A stretch of DNA of 64,000 nt, taken from the NCBI GenBank assembly GCA_005656395.1, contig SRSI01000004.1:558001-622000 (forward strand). The letters are read 5' to 3'. Both the position numbers and the translations under genes were made by a program. Each line of letters starts with the position of its first letter. Position 1 is the first letter of the stretch. The stretch is from Strongyloides papillosus (lineage: Eukaryota; Nematoda; Chromadorea; Rhabditida; Strongyloididae). Under the pieces are notes generated by a model, which was not told the origin of the DNA, ran no database searches, and was given only the letters and a program-made list of their open reading frames with translations. Positions 1 to 15,198 of the stretch are shown piece by piece.

Positions 1-357
1 GTAAAGCTTCTAATGAAAGACAAATGACATATTGTGATAAGAACATTATGTTATAAAAGTTGAAACTTACTCAAGATGTGCTAGGTATGGCGCCAGTTGG
101 TCTAATGGTAAAAGATCATCCTCAAAAATTTCATCATATGCATCCTCTTCTGATAACATATCCATTGAAGAAGATGAATTTCTTTCAACACCTTTATTAA
201 AATTTTCATTCACTTCAGGGCTGTTATTTTCTATGGAACTTCTAGACGAATGAGTAAGATTTTTGTCTCCGTCAGAAATGGCATTCTTGTTATATACAAA
301 AGAAGTGTCATTTATGGTATTATTTTGTATATAAACGACTTCTCCTGTCTTTGGCAT
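1..357 (-). CDS. N-terminal part of an unrecognised protein (runs off the left edge)
   Basis: The start codon is at 357-355 on the minus strand and the first exon runs to 71, giving about 95 codons. A GTAAGT donor follows at 70-65. A plausible acceptor (TTTCATTAG) then restarts coding at position 9 in matching phase, so the gene continues left of the window. The visible peptide is hydrophilic, rich in Asn and Ser, and becomes acidic towards its end (EEDAYDEIFEDDLLPLDQ), ending with APYLAHLE. There is no signal peptide or membrane segment. I do not recognise the family. That this is coding rests on the single long frame, the consensus donor and the coding-like acidic stretch. Confidence 0.6.
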
Positions 358-3300
358 GACGAAATAAAAAGATTTAAATAGCGTAAATATAAATGCAAAC
401 CTTTCCAGTAACTAAAATAAAAAAAATTATAAATGGTTGTAAATTAGTATAAAATAATATAATTAGTTATAGATTATAGGGATAAATAAAATATTAATGC
501 AAATTTAGATAGTTAAAAACGGCAAAACATAAAAAGGAAATCATATTAGGAAGATTTATAGGGATGTATGATGTTAAGCACTAATAATATTTCTTAACTC
601 TTAAATTCTATATTGTACTTTCTACATCATTACTATTTTCTATTAATTTTAGACCACATGGCAAATGTTAAGCCTACTTTTGTGGTACCTTATCCCTTTC
701 TTTTCAATCATACCAATTAAACAATTTTAATTTATTTATGAAGAACCAATTACTATTCAAGCTGTTTGCATTCATATATATGCTAAAGACATTCTATGAT
801 TAATTTCTCCTAATCACATCAACTAATAGGTACAATTAACAGTATCTAAAAACGCGATCGCTATCTTTTTATAATAAAATGGAGGAAAAAATGATAGAAT
901 AATTTATATATATACTTAGAGTAAAAACAATAAACAAACAATCACATGAAAAGGAAGTAAAAATTTTAAGACAAAAGAGAAAACATTTGTTAATAGTTAA
1001 TAAAGTTCACAAGAAATATATGATATTGAAATAATAAAGATGTCCTCTCTTATGTCATGAAGACTTTAAACCTTTGGGAAATAAATATAAGGATGTGGAA
1101 AACATTGTTATTCATCATTTTATTATTACTACTATTTTTGTTTAATCAAACATAAAAACTTATATTCATCTTCTCAAATAAATAAAACATTAATTTACCA
1201 TACTTATCAGTAGCTTTAATATATTTTCACAAATTTTACTCTCATAAAGTATATTATATAAGATGGTTTCTACATATTTGATAAAATAAAATCTAACAAA
1301 AATACTTATAAAAAACAATTAAATGATTTAATATAACCGTTTATAAATATATATTAAAAGAATATTGTAAAATTGTAACATTCCATACAATATAATCTTC
1401 ATTTTTTTTTTGTTTTCTTTTAAAGTGTTATCATAAGGGAAATGAGATGGAAAATGATACATATATTAGTGGATATAATGACAAGTCTTTGTTGGCATAA
1501 TTTAAACATTAAAAGTCTCTCATTATAATAAATAGTTATTACTTTTTTCAATGAAATACAGGATTATATATTTTGTAAAGACAAGTTTTTTTCATTTTCA
1601 TGGATTATAAACTTTGACCATTACTCAGATTATTTGAGGGTAGCAAAGGTTGAATAAATAGGAAAAAAATATTTTTAAAGTTAAACACAGTTTAGTTTAA
1701 TAGGACTACTTTGATCAGTATACCTATAAATGCCTTGTGGTTGGTCTTTCAATTATCTAAATATTATAATTTTAATGTCACCATATTGAATGGTATATTA
1801 CATTACTTGTAATATTTTTTTTACAGTACTACAAAAAAGAATATTAAAAGCGATAAATAATTTGAAAAAAAGAAAAAAATGTTAAACAAAATGGACTAAA
1901 CATTTTTACTGTTTTTTTGTTATTTTTAAAATTTATAAAGAAATAGGGTTAAGAATGGTAAATTAATTTGTCTTAAAATCCTATTAATGTTATTTTTATA
2001 TGTTAAATAAAAAGTAAATGGTTTATCATCATATGTCAATGATGATTTTAAAGAGTTTTAGGTAAACATTACATTTTACAAACATAAACCTAAGTTTATA
2101 ATAAGGAGTATCTATGATAAAAACACAAAGTAATATTTTGGATTGAATACTATCTAAATAACTAAAAAAAGTATATACATATTTTAACATTAATTTATTC
2201 ATAACGTATGTTAATAATTACAAAATTGATATAGTAGTCTTTTTATAAAGAAAGTTAATATTTTTGTCAGTAAAACTTTAAATATTTGAAGATTTTGTCA
2301 AACAAAAGGAAAAAATTTAATTTTAAACAATCTTTAAATATTTTGGTGTTTTATTTTTCCCAAATGTAAAAGTTTTAATTTTATACAAAAGTGTTGGAAA
2401 TTTAATGTATTTAGAGGAAATAGAAGTTAAGCTTATGAAAAATAGACAACAACAGATATGTTTAATTAACAAGTGTTCTTAAGTCTTAACAAGAGATATA
2501 TTTCTGATAATCTTCATAATAACATAAAAAATCGCATTATATTTATGCACTAAAATTAACCATTTATATAACCATCTTGAAATAATTAATCAAAATTTGT
2601 AATATTATTAGATAATAATAAATTATTTTTAGTGGACAAGATGTTTTGTTAAATTAACTTTATAAAATCATCATATAGAGATATAATAATATATTCAGTT
2701 ATATTAATTACTTATTAGGAAAAAGAGGATTATATAAAATTAGATTGAAAAAAGAATTAACTTTATTTTTTTGTCTATATATAAATAAAATATAACGTAC
2801 TTTGAATTATAAATACAGTGAAAAATTTAATATATATTACAATTACAATCTGACATTTATTTACTATCCCTAAGAGATTATTTTATCTTTTTTATAACAA
2901 GTCACCAAAAACTTTTTGTAATCAAGTAAAATTTAAGTATGTTAAATTTGGTTGTATAATAGTATTTTTGCTAAATATATGCATATGTGTAACGTTATTG
3001 AGATTGATATTTACAATGATAATGACTCTTAAGTAATGGCATTTCTCATACTTTTTAAAAATAAATAGTATATTGTATAATTTTAAAGTCAAAAATCTTT
3101 TCCTAACGTCCCTACACAATTTATTTTTATAAAAAGATGGACTTAAAAGATTATGGTGATAAATAATACATTGAAAAATATTAATACATCTTCATTAAAT
3201 ACTATAACTTCATTACAAATAATATAAACATTAATTTTAAAAATTTTATCAAATAAATATTTAAAATAATACATTCAAAATAATATATAAAAGAAAATGC

Positions 3301-6300
3301 AAATAAAAAATTAGTTTACATTTATGATAACTTTTTTAAATGTCATATCAATGCCATCATTTTTAAATTATCATATCATTATATACTCTTAATATATGGC
3401 TTAACATTAATTATCTATAAAATAATTATATTCCTAAGTCTATGTATACTCTTTTTTAAATCACCAATAAAAATATATAATAATATTGAAAAATAAACAA
3501 ACTTTATGTATTATTATTTGTATGATATCATATAATACGGATGTTTATCTATATTAGACAATATTTGTGTCTTTACTCTATATTAACTCATAATGTATAA
3601 AAACATACATATCTAATTCTACTGATTTTGACAAGTTATTAGGATGAAAAATAGTCATGACTCACTAGAGAGATGATATAATACATATCAGAGACATGTG
3701 TAAAAAAATCAAAAAATATTACAAAATTTGTAGATGAAAGATAATCTAGTTTAAAAAGTTAGAATTGTAAAAATAATACCAAATATGACTAGGAAATATA
3801 TTTTATAATTATTTCCTAACAATAAATTTCAAAAATAGTGTAAAATAGATTTATTAGATAAAAACAATGGCCATTACTTAGATGTACCAATGGTTTTAAA
3901 AAATCCACACAAATAATTGTCCTTTCATAAATTATGCCAAAAGCTAATTTTAATATATAATTTACCATATATGAATCCACAACAAAGGTAATAAAGTTAA
4001 TTTTATAGTATATTGCTTCTATATAAGTTATATTAGTGAAATTTAGTCAATTTGAGATTAACAATATTTCAAGATATATAAAATATAGATGGGATATAGA
4101 TACATACGGAACAGACAGATTTGGATGAATGATTTTTGTCGTTATGATTAATATTTGCATGAATTATCACAACTAACAATATTAAAAATTAACATATTAT
4201 AAAAAAGTTTTTACCTAAATAAAATTAAAAATTTAATGATAAAGAATAAAGATTTATACTTATACACACATATGCCAGTTCACTTTTAAATGAAAAAAGT
4301 TTAATTACACCAAGGACACCATTATCACATTTAGTGTGAATGTCTAAAAAGTGTACTTAATATTAACTTTACTATATTTATTATACCGATATATACTTAA
4401 ATGTTGATCTTGAAAGGTAATATAAAGAAATAATATCTATTCGATGTATGGAAGTGTCAAATTAAAATAACAAAAACAATTGATTCAACACACATATCTT
4501 TTTAAAATAAACTTTTATCAACAACAATTTTCTTTTTTTAATATACAATATCTATTTGAACTATTTAACAATCTAACAGAGTCAGTAATTAATGATGTCT
4601 GGTGTGTTATATTTTTATATAATGGATTATTAAAATAATAAAAAATAATTTTAATTATAACATACATCTTTTTATAACCATGAACTCAAATAGTAGTCGC
4701 GATTATAAAACTAATTACAATGAAAAAGTTAGCAGGCAATAAAATAAATAAAAGTAACATAAATCAAGATAATTAATAGATTATGGCATGATAATATGCT
4801 TATGAATGTTAATATGATTATTAATTGAAAAGAAATATGATTGAATTGATAAAATAAGGTGTGCAAATAATATTAAGAATTTATATGTGAGAAATAGTAT
4901 AGATAACAACTTTTTAAAATTTTATACTTAAAAAGGTTTTAGCCTAATATAGAATAAGATCGTAAAATTTAAGTGAGGTTGTATAAATGAATATTTACAT
5001 TTTTCATAAAACCGATCAAAAAATCATCCTACTAAAGTTATGAATAGAAAATTAATATCAACCTTTTCTAAATATATATAAACAAAAATGTTTTAAATAT
5101 ATTTACCTTAAAATAGATATGTTTTTAAATGTTTTAGATAATATGGTCAATAGGTAAAAATATTTTGATATCATTGATGTATAAGTAATGAAACATGTCA
5201 AAGTTTTTATCAATCCTCCTTTTTTAATATTATTTTGTTTTGTCTTTTTATTTAAGAAACAAACGATTGATGAATGACAAGTATAAGAACATTTACAAAA
5301 ATAACCAATTTTTTCTTTTTATTCATATTTAAAGAAATACAAATTGAAAGCTACATACGCCTTAGTTTTTGATTTTAAGTAAATTAATACAAAATCTTTA
5401 ATAAATAAAGCAGATGAATAGATAAAAATAAAAAGTTATATCAAGGGAGATAAATTTTAAACCTATCTTTTAAATCTCACTTAAATAGTAAATAATTTTC
5501 TTTATAATTTAAATACATAAATTATCTATAAATAATTATGTATGACATTAGATATTAATAATTATGAAAATTATGGGAAAAAAACCGTAGAGGTATATTA
5601 ATAGTTAAATGCTTGGCACTGTATGGTAAAAAATAATAGGAAAGCAGAATAATATTGAGGTAATATTTCCTGAATACATAGATAACAATTAAAATGATTG
5701 TTAGTTCTCTAATTTATCAAAATTACTTTCTTTCTTTTTTTAAATAATGGATATTTTTAATGGAAGAGTTAAAATGTGTATTCTCCTATCAACTGATTCT
5801 TAAATAGGATATAAAAATAAAATTTTATAAAACGGACATTATAGACAATGTCGGTAGAAATCATCATAAAGACTTTAGGGTTTAACTTTTCTCTTCTATA
5901 TTCATCCTTTAAATATTCTAGATAACTCATTGCCAAATGCGGTACTTGTAGTTCAGTGTGCAGAGATTGATAGAAATGGTGAATTAAAAAGATATTGAAA
6001 GATTAATAAATGCAGATAAAAGAAAAGTATATGATGTCAAGTATGAAAAGCATACTCTTATTATAAAACTTTTGTCCTAAAAACAAAAATTAAATTTTGA
6101 TTAAAAGAAAATGCTTAGGAGAATAGAAGGATGATGGTTATTATAAGAAAATAACGAAAATTATTACAATACTTTATGACTACTAATAGAAGGTTTCATT
6201 TTATGATAGACTTAATATATTTATAAAATTTAATATCAAAGTACGGCTTAAAGCCAAATTTAGTTTTGTCTTTAATAATAATAAAATTTCTGTATAAACC

Positions 6301-9300
6301 AATATCATTTTATAATCAAAAATGTTATATTTTTTATTAATAATAGTTATTAATAATGTTGTTAGTAATTAAAAATTTTACATATATGTCAATAAATATT
6401 TTTCCTCTCACATTGCAATGAGAATAGCTACAAAAATATACTATTTATAAAGGAAAGGAAAATTGTAAATATATATAGTTAAAGTGTCTATGAACAAGGT
6501 GCATATATTAGAATAATTTAATTAAAGTATCTAATAAGCTATATTACCATTTTCTAAACAATATTGAATTCTTATGCTTTCAAACTACTTATTATTCATT
6601 ATTTAGACTTATTTATATTGTGGTACCAACTTTAGATGTAGGTTTTAATGAAAGAAACTTTAAATAGAATCACATTAAAATTCTATAAAACTTTACATAT
6701 TTTATTGTATTTTTTTTATTCTCAATAAATGCATTTTTAATTGAATGAGTTAAATTTCCTGTGAAATAATAATAAATATATTAAATGAGAATAGTTAAAA
6801 AAATATTATTGCTTTATAAATATATAACAATATAAATGATTAAAAAGTTATGATAAATGTATACATATATCATTTGGTGTAGGAGAGGTGTGAAAATATA
6901 TCAACAAAAAAATTCTTTCTACCATTATTACAGAACGATCAATTAATTTTATTAAAATAAAAAGGTACATTTTAAAATGGATATATTATTTATGACATTT
7001 AAAATCAAAGTTTATTTTTGTATTGTATTACTATAAATTAATGTAAATTAAAACAATAGAAATGAATAAGGAAAAGTTCATGTATATTTAAAATCGTGAT
7101 TAACCTAGTAATAATAATTGCAAGTAATAGAATGATCAATCAAAAAAAAGTTATATGGTGCTGTCAAGAACAATTTCACCATCTTATTTTAGCTATTGTA
7201 TCTTCAATCTTCCGATAATTAATAGACATATTTATATTATTGTAAATACATCTCTTTATATCCACTTTAAAGGCAGTAAGTGGGAAATATATAGTTAATG
7301 GGAGCATGTGTTAAATGAGTTAATATTTCAAGATATATTTTAAAGAAATGAATAAGTATTATGTATGATATGAGTAAGAACTGTCAAAATGTAATATTTT
7401 ATCATATTTCAATCTCAAAATGAACTAAGATTATATTTTAGGCGTTCACAAATTATTTAAAAAATTTTTGAATTTTCCATGTGTAAAAGAAATTTTGGTG
7501 TCAAATCGAAGAATATTATAGATTAAAAGATTAATTAGACAAAAAGATTTTTATAAATAGTTTAAATGATAACAATAAGTTGATGATAAACAATTTAGTA
7601 AAATAACCATATTTACTATAATGGATAAAAATATTTTAATAAATATTAATATGTTATTTAAAAAGTTAATACAGTCATTGTTTTTATAATGATGAATATT
7701 GTTTATATACAATATTGAGTTTCCACAAAGTAAAAATAATAATATAACTCATGATAAATAACAATATATTTTTGATAATTAATAAAAAAAACATTTATAG
7801 AAGTATTTATGCTTCCTCGAGATAAAAGGAAATATTTTATATAAGTTACATGTTTAATCAAAGTAGAAGAAACGTCTAATTATTCTATAAAAAGAGTGGA
7901 ATTATATAAATATTATATAATAATTTATTCCAATCAAACAAGTGATTTTATTAGAGATTGTTAAAAAAGATTGTCTTAAGAATGATTATTATGTAGAAAT
8001 AAATTAAATATTTTGATTGATAGAACAATTTTATAAGATAACTACATAAAGTAAATGAACATTAATTACCTCACAACAATGTCATTAATTTTTCAAAAAG
8101 GTACTCCTAAATTTTGCCATAAAGTTTTTGCCGTTCTTTTACAATCAACTGTATATAAAGAATTCTACATTAAATTGATGAATAGTTTTAAAAAAATCAA
8201 ACACTTGAAATGTAATAATTTAAGACAAGATGAAAATTACTTTTTATTTATAAATGAAGATAAATGATATCATTAGTGAAGTTGTTCTGATACATTTACA
8301 ATATTAATTAATTATTATTAAAAACTTCAAAAGTACTTTTAATTTATCTTTTATCAACATTACTCCTTAATAAACAACTGTTTTGTTATCTTCAAAATGA
8401 ATGGCAAAATAAAAATCAAAGTAAATAAGTATTCTTATATTTTAACAGAGTGAAAAAAATTTATAATTACACTTTTAATAATGGAAGTTAATTTTAATAT
8501 GAAATTAATGAAATAGATAAATAAATGATTGTTAAAATAAATGCTTAAAACATCTTTAACAATCATCTTTTTGTCCTTCTGCCATCTTTTATGTTATTCT
8601 TCAATCTAATATTAATGATTAAGGACCTTATAAGTGTCTTTTATTCTACCAATTCAATATACTGAAGCAGCCATTTTTCTCTTTAATAAATGGCATTATT
8701 CTAAATCCGCAATATGTTTTGATTAAAGGTCAAAAATACATCTCGATAAAAATATATATAGCTTTAATGGTAAACTTTTTAATGGATTACTAGTTGCTTT
8801 AGTATTAATTATGATTGATATATAAACACGCATCTATCTGAAAAAATAAAAAATTTTGTTTACATTAAAATAAATATATATAATGCAAAAAGGAAGTTAT
8901 TATAACATTATTTCAATAAAACATTATCTACCATATTAATTTTTACATAACTTTATTTTGAGAAAATTAATGACGTTTTGTATGATGAATGATTTAAAGA
9001 TAAAATAATTATACTTAAATAAAACAAAAATTTTTATTGTTAAACATAAATAACACACTTTAATTTTCACTATAAAACATTTTTTTATACAATGTTTGCG
9101 AAATTTTTATTTATTGTAATATTAAACTATGATACTTCAAAAGTGATAATGAAAAATCTATTACATATGTTAAATTATATTAATTTTCCCCATTTTTTAC
9201 CTTTATTTCACTTTGTATTTAGAATGCCTAAAATTAATTACATTAGAATTACTTGCTCTTTGATTCCTGTAAAAAATATTATGATTACATGAACTTTTAA

Positions 9301-12300
9301 AGAAATAAAAAATAATTTTAGTGTATTCTTTTAAATTTTTATGCCGTTTTGCTAACAATTTAAAAATATATCATCAAAATTATAGAAAAAAAATTAATAG
9401 TTTATTTATGCTTTTTTATTTTTATGGTAATCTATTAGCCAAAAAATATGTCTGTAATTATTTATATTTTTGTAATAAACAATAAAACGAGAATTTAAAA
9501 TTATGAGTAATATATTATATTTTAATGAGAGAAAAAATAAAATTTCTAACATTTTATCTTTTTCCTATATACTCTTCAATATTAACATAATTAATAAATG
9601 TGTGATTTTGATGTATAAAAAAATAATGGTAATATTTATGATTCCCCATTCTCTAAAACACAAATTTTATCTACAAGCATAGAAGTATATAATGGACAAG
9701 AAAAAGGTTTAGAGTACTTGTATATACTTAAAACGAATATAAATCTTTTCAGCTTAAAATTTTCATATTTTGCCTTAAATATTTATGAAACATTTTTAAA
9801 ACTACATTTCTGTTAATAACTTTAAATATGTTATTTTTGAAAGACCTGATTCTGGTTTAACTACTTATATAATTCAACTATCATATATCCGCATCAACTT
9901 TCTTTTTATGCCGTTTATCTAAAATGATTGTTATAACAGGAAAATTATAACCTATTTCAATAAGAATTGTAAAAAATGAATTGTTAACAGCATAGTGATT
10001 ATATTTTTTTAATATTACATTATATTTTGTTAATTTATCATTTAATTATATTTATTAATTTTCTTTTTAAATATTTAGCATTATATTTGTCATCTTTTAA
10101 TTATATTTTTGTAAATTTAATTAATTATAAAAGATTTTTTTACAAGATAATTTTGACAAAATATTAATATGTAATTTAAATTAAAACAACACACCATACT
10201 TTTAGAGATCTATGCAAAAAAGTTATATATAAAAAAATCTCTTTATAGTGTTTGAAAAAAAAGAATATTTAAATACATTCCATGAAATGTTTCAGGTTAT
10301 TATTAAACATTTCTTTTCATTCAATTTTTTTTATTTTACTATAGAAAAAAAGTTGAACTATTTAAGCACTTATTTTTAAATATATTTTATGGTACATTAA
10401 TGTGTTCTAACTTTAAATGTATTAATTTTATCAATATTATCACTTTTTGTTAAAAGTGCAAATACATTTTTCTAAACAATTACGTAAGGTTTATTTTTTA
10501 CATAACAAAAAACCACTTATTAGTATAAGAAGTAGAAAATTTTTTACCAAAACAACATTTTTAAACTTATCAATAAAGTTTGTGTTTTTAATCATTTTTT
10601 CATTTTGCAAATTTACACTTTGTCTACAAAATACATTATCTTCAAATAAGTGTAAATTTAATTGTAAAAGCATTGTATTAAAAAACTTATATAATTTGAC
10701 AAAAATTTTTTATTTAGTTTTAAGTACTTGCAATATAAATATAATTATAGAATTTTATATTTAAAGTTGACTATAAAGTTATTTAATTTCATTAGAAATT
10801 ATAAATTTTTATTGAAAAAACAAATATTTACCATTAATCTAAAATATTCTGTAAATTAAGTTATTTTTTATTATTTCAATACATAATGACATTTGAAATT
10901 TTTTAGATATTTGTTGTTAAAATTTTAATAAAATAAAAGATATTCCTTTAGTTTATTTAATGAAGTTACAAAAAAAAATTTTTATATCAATTTACACTGT
11001 TTCTATTTTTTTATATTTAAAGGATGTAATGCGTAAAATTAAGGGAAAAAAATATTTTTTTTGTTATTAAAAAATTTGCTTTTATTATGGTAGTAAAATT
11101 TTATTCATTTTTTTTGGGTTCATTAATAAATATTGTTAAGCTTTTCCCATATCACATTATTTACAAAACAGCAAAAACACCATACTACAAATATTAAATT
11201 AATGATAGAATTTATGTATAAAGTTGTTATTTTGAACAAAATATCATATACTTCTTTAATAAACAAACAATTAGATTTATTTTCTTAAATTTTTAATAAG
11301 TTATTTTATTTTTTTTTAAATTTATCAATGTTTTGTACTAAATTTTTAATAGTAAAAAACAGATATAATAACATTGTATCGAAATTTTTTAAAAATGTTA
11401 TGGAAAATCTATTTTTATTTATAATGATTTTTAAATTAATTTACATCATTACTATATCTATTTTAAAGGAAGCTAATTACAAATTTGTATTAGCCATTAA
11501 ATATTTTACTTTAGTATTATATATCATAAAAATAAATTATTTTTGAGTATATCTCTTTAAGTACAAATTGAAATAAAATTATGATTTACAATTATAACCA
11601 TACACAATTTTTTAAATTTTTTTTCTTAGAGAAGTTTTTTAATTTATAAAAAAACTTTTCATTTTATACTTTATCAAAAATAATAATATTGTTATAACTA
11701 ACGCACACTATAAAACACGTAATATTATTAATCTTTTTCTTGAGGGCTAAAATAACAACTATTTTATTTAAATCCTTATTTTAAATTTATAAATAAAATT
11801 GTCATCATTAAATTTTGCTCCTTTGAATAATTCCAGATATGAACTTTATAGACGATTGAAAATATTAATTATTATACATATTATTGCGTATGATATAAAC
11901 ATGTTTCTAACTTCATTTTTGCCTGTTACAGGATGACAGAAAATCATATTCTTATCGAAAGGTGTAACAATTCTTGATAAAATTATTTACTTTATTATTT
12001 GTCAATCCATTACACTATATTTTATATTTTATTCGTCCGGTTATATCCCTCAATTAATTTGTATATGTTTTTTTTTAATATAGTTTGATAAAATATGAAT
12101 GAATTTCTTATCCCACCTTTTTTTATTAATAAAAATGCCATTATATCATTATTATTAAATATAGATATATTAGTTGCTTAACCTTTATATTTTATCTAGT
12201 TTAATTATAAAAATGAACATTTTTGGATTGTTAAATATTCCGAAAGTTTAAGAATTGCCTTTTATAATTATTTCTATAACAAAGTTTGAATGCGTGAAAG

Positions 12301-12779
12301 TAATAGTAGAGGATTGACCTATATTTTTGTTGATAACCGGTTACTGCAACATTTTGTGGATTTTATTTATATGCAAATATATAGGCATATTTAAAGAGTG
12401 AAATTTAAAAGCATTTTCTCCACATTTTTATCCCTTTATTCCTCTTTTTATTTTGTTTAATCCAAAAATTTGGGTTGAAAATAGTTAATACGTAAAAAAA
12501 TGTTTGGATTTTTTTACTAACATAAAAGTGATATTGGCAAAGTATTTTATGTTTATTTATTCACAGGTAATAGAATAAATCTTTATCATTCATTATAATG
12601 TCAATAAACTTTACGTTATACTTCTATTACATTTTACTTTCTTAGTTATTTTAGTTTAATTTATCATTTAATGTTCCTTGTCCCGTTACCCTCAAATCAA
12701 ACTCCCCCTAAAACCATTTTTTGTACCCACTAAAAGTACCCTTATAATATTATTAAAATGATGTTGTTTATTATCCCTA

Positions 12780-12915
12780 TCACGATTTTGTTTACACAGT
12801 TCTTATGGTGCCGGCTTGACGTTGGGTCAGTTGGCTGCCACTAAAAACTGAACTTAAATGTTATTTGAGTATTTGTTGACAACTGCCTTCAATGATCAGT
12901 CTTCAAATGTTTAGG
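12780..12915. promoter_or_regulatory. GC-richer non-coding island upstream of the bZIP gene (distal)
   Basis: Against a background of almost pure A/T this segment is clearly mixed in composition (for example GGTGCCGGCTTGACG, GTTGGCTGCCAC). It has no open frame of note. A short inverted repeat, TCAGTT ... AACTGA, lies near its middle. It sits about 0.8 kb upstream of the bZIP start. A cis-regulatory element or small RNA is possible, but only composition supports it. Confidence 0.2.
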
Positions 12916-13369
12916 TATCTGGCAAATGACACAAAAAATTATTCATATATAAATTAATAAAAAGAATAACTTGAAAATACATATTTATATTAATTTATCT
13001 ATATATAATTTTTGTCATTCGCCGTAACTATTTTTACTTTTCAACAACTAAAAGAGGTTACACTTCTTTTATTATAGTTTCAAATTGCTGATTTGCTTAA
13101 CCCATATATTTACAAATAAATATATTTAAAGAACAATTACCGTAAAGAGATATCTATAATATTTTAAATAATATTATTAAAGTAAAATTTTTTAAAATCT
13201 TTTTCATCATAAGTCCACATTTTTTTAACACTGAAAAGCATCTTTATTAATATGCATTTGTTAAAATAGATTAAAATTTTAAATATTATTAAAATTAATC
13301 ATACTATCATATTAATACCTACATACTTTCACCTTATCAAATTTATATAGCAAATTTCATTAAAAACCG

Positions 13370-13530
13370 CACCAAAAGCCTGTATACCCTATGGCGGATT
13401 ACAAGATATCTCCAATATAAGCCTGTTGTTCTTTCAACCAGAAATCCTAACCAGTCAGTTGGACATAGAAAGGTGAAATACATTGGTTTGAAGGAGGTCA
13501 AGTCCGGGTTTATTTCGAATTTTTGTTATT
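13370..13530. promoter_or_regulatory. GC-richer non-coding island upstream of the bZIP gene (proximal)
   Basis: This second island of mixed composition (GCCTGTATACCCTATGGCGG, GGAGGTCAAGTCCGGG) lies 170-330 bp before the bZIP start codon. It contains no long frame and no recognised RNA. Its position fits a promoter or enhancer of the bZIP gene. A possible trans-splice acceptor (ATTTTAG) follows at about 13642-13648, between this block and the ATG. Confidence 0.25.
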
Positions 13531-13697
13531 TTCTAATGTATAATTTTATTTTAATGTATAGTTTACATAATAATATTCGCGCAACACATTTCACTATTTC
13601 CCTACTTTCACATGTAATTCATTTAAGTAATCCTTAAAATGATTTTAGGTTTAATATTAATTGCGTATTTTGACAGAACCTTATTCTGGATTATAAT

Positions 13698-15198
13698 ATG
13701 GATAATCAAAGGAAGCAATTAAAATTTACACAATGTCAAAATCAACAAACATCATCACCATCAGCTTTTACATCATCTATTGTTAATGAAACAAAAAATA
13801 CTAATACCATTCAATTAGATTTACCACCAAAATCTATAATTGCTGCGTCACCAATATTAGCTGAAAAATTGTCAACAGCTACAACATCCTCAGATCTTCA
13901 AATTAATAGGGAGATGGAAGAAAAATTACTTTCCCTGACAAGAGAAAATAATTTATTAAGATCAAAACTTGAATTACAAGGTTTACCTACAACACCAAGG
14001 TTATCTTTTTCAGATTCCTCACATCTACCATTTTCTCAAGGAAATAATTTAGATGGAAATTCTGCATTTAATACGTTATCTTATCTTCCTACTTTAAATC
14101 CATCGGCTTTTTTTGTTCCAAATTCACAAAATTTACAATTACAGACCAATTCGTCTATGGCACTTTCATATGGTGCCTCATTACCACAACAATCACAAAC
14201 AAGTATAAATTTACAACATATTAGTGGAAGAAATGATTTTTTAGAATCAAATATTCCTCTTTTTATTCCATCAGTATTGAAACCTGCAAATTCTTTAACA
14301 AATATCCTTCGTACACAAGATACATCAATATTTCAATATGATCAAAGGAATAACCCTTTAAATAATATTTTGGAAAATGGTGTTAAATTACAAGCAGCAA
14401 CAAATTCACAACTCACTACACTAGCTCATTATAGCAATATTAATAATATCAAAGATGGTATGTTACTTCTATACTATTAATATATTATTTTTTATGTATG
14501 TATTTAGATACTCTAGGACAATCTAAGACATTACCAACATCTCATCAAACATCATGTAATATACCATCTTTATTAAGTACACTTCTTTCAACAACCAGGA
14601 GATCTCCTTCAGTTCAACAAAGTCGTACTGAACAACAATCAGGATTATTTATCACTAATGGTGGTAAAGAAAATACGTTAGAAAGTTTAACAATAAATAT
14701 GAATAATTCGACCAATAAAATTGATGGTGAAAGTGCTGGAAGTCCTCATAGTATGTCTGATTCAAATCATTCGCAGGCTAGTCCTACAAACTCACGAGAC
14801 TCCTCCGGATCAAATTGTCATGGATATAAGGGTGATTATGAAAAAGTAAGTTTTCCTTCTTTTCTATTTCACTTTCATTATGTGTCTATTTTGATAAATG
14901 TAATATATTTTATATAATTATAAATTATTACAATCATTTCACTAACCTACATTTTATTTTATAACCCTTTAATATATTTTTGACTATTTTTATTTAGTAC
15001 ATTGATAGAAGACGTCGCAACAACGAGGCTGCAAAAAGATGCCGTGCTAATAGGAGAGCAGTATTTGAATACAGATCAAAAAGAGCACTTCAATTAGAAC
15101 AAGAAAATGAGCAATTGAAACAAGAAATTATAAAACTTAATAATGATTTATGTACATTAAAAGCGATGTTGGCTGGTCAAGAAAGTAACAATAATTAA
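13698..15198 (+). CDS. bZIP transcription factor (CES-2/PAR-like)
   Basis: Three exons (13698-14457, 14508-14845, 14998-15198) join in frame to a 432-residue protein. The first two exons encode a Ser/Thr/Asn/Gln-rich, low-complexity N-terminus, probably an activation region. The last exon encodes the whole bZIP from about residue 367. It opens with an Arg-rich basic region containing RRRRNNEAAKRCRANRR, the NNxAAxxCR DNA-contact signature, followed by a leucine zipper (QLEQENEQLKQEIIKL...). The protein ends 15 residues beyond the zipper. The NNEAAKR form is shared with CES-2/PAR-type bZIP proteins, which bind palindromic TTA-type sites as dimers in the nucleus; the exact orthologue is uncertain. 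Introns are 50 and 152 nt with GTATGT and GTAAGT donors. AATAAA-like signals lie just after the stop. Confidence 0.85.

Larger units (their letters stand above)
358..13697. other. 13.3 kb AT-rich region without a supportable gene
   Basis: This stretch is nearly all A and T, with frequent homopolymer runs. The few open frames (for example around 2922-3119, 8055-8267, 9092-9292, 10447-10764 and 11328-11546) are made of the residues AT-rich DNA gives by chance (F, I, K, L, N, Y). They lack family motifs, splice partners and coding-like composition. No tandem array, tRNA or rRNA was seen. The only parts that stand out are two short GC-richer islands near the right end (about 12780-12915 and 13370-13530), just upstream of the bZIP gene. 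The region may be regulatory or simply gene-poor. Confidence 0.5.

Noticed and set aside
5900..6000. Slightly coding-like stretch with mixed codons
   Set aside because: Only about 25 codons before a stop, with no splice context or family cue.
8055..8267. 70-codon open frame
   Set aside because: No homology cue, no signal peptide and no neighbouring exons; length is within chance expectation over 13 kb.
10447..11546. Open frames of 105 and 72 codons in the gene desert
   Set aside because: Composed of F, I, K, L, N and S as expected from A/T runs; overlapping frames on the other strand; no motifs or splice sites.
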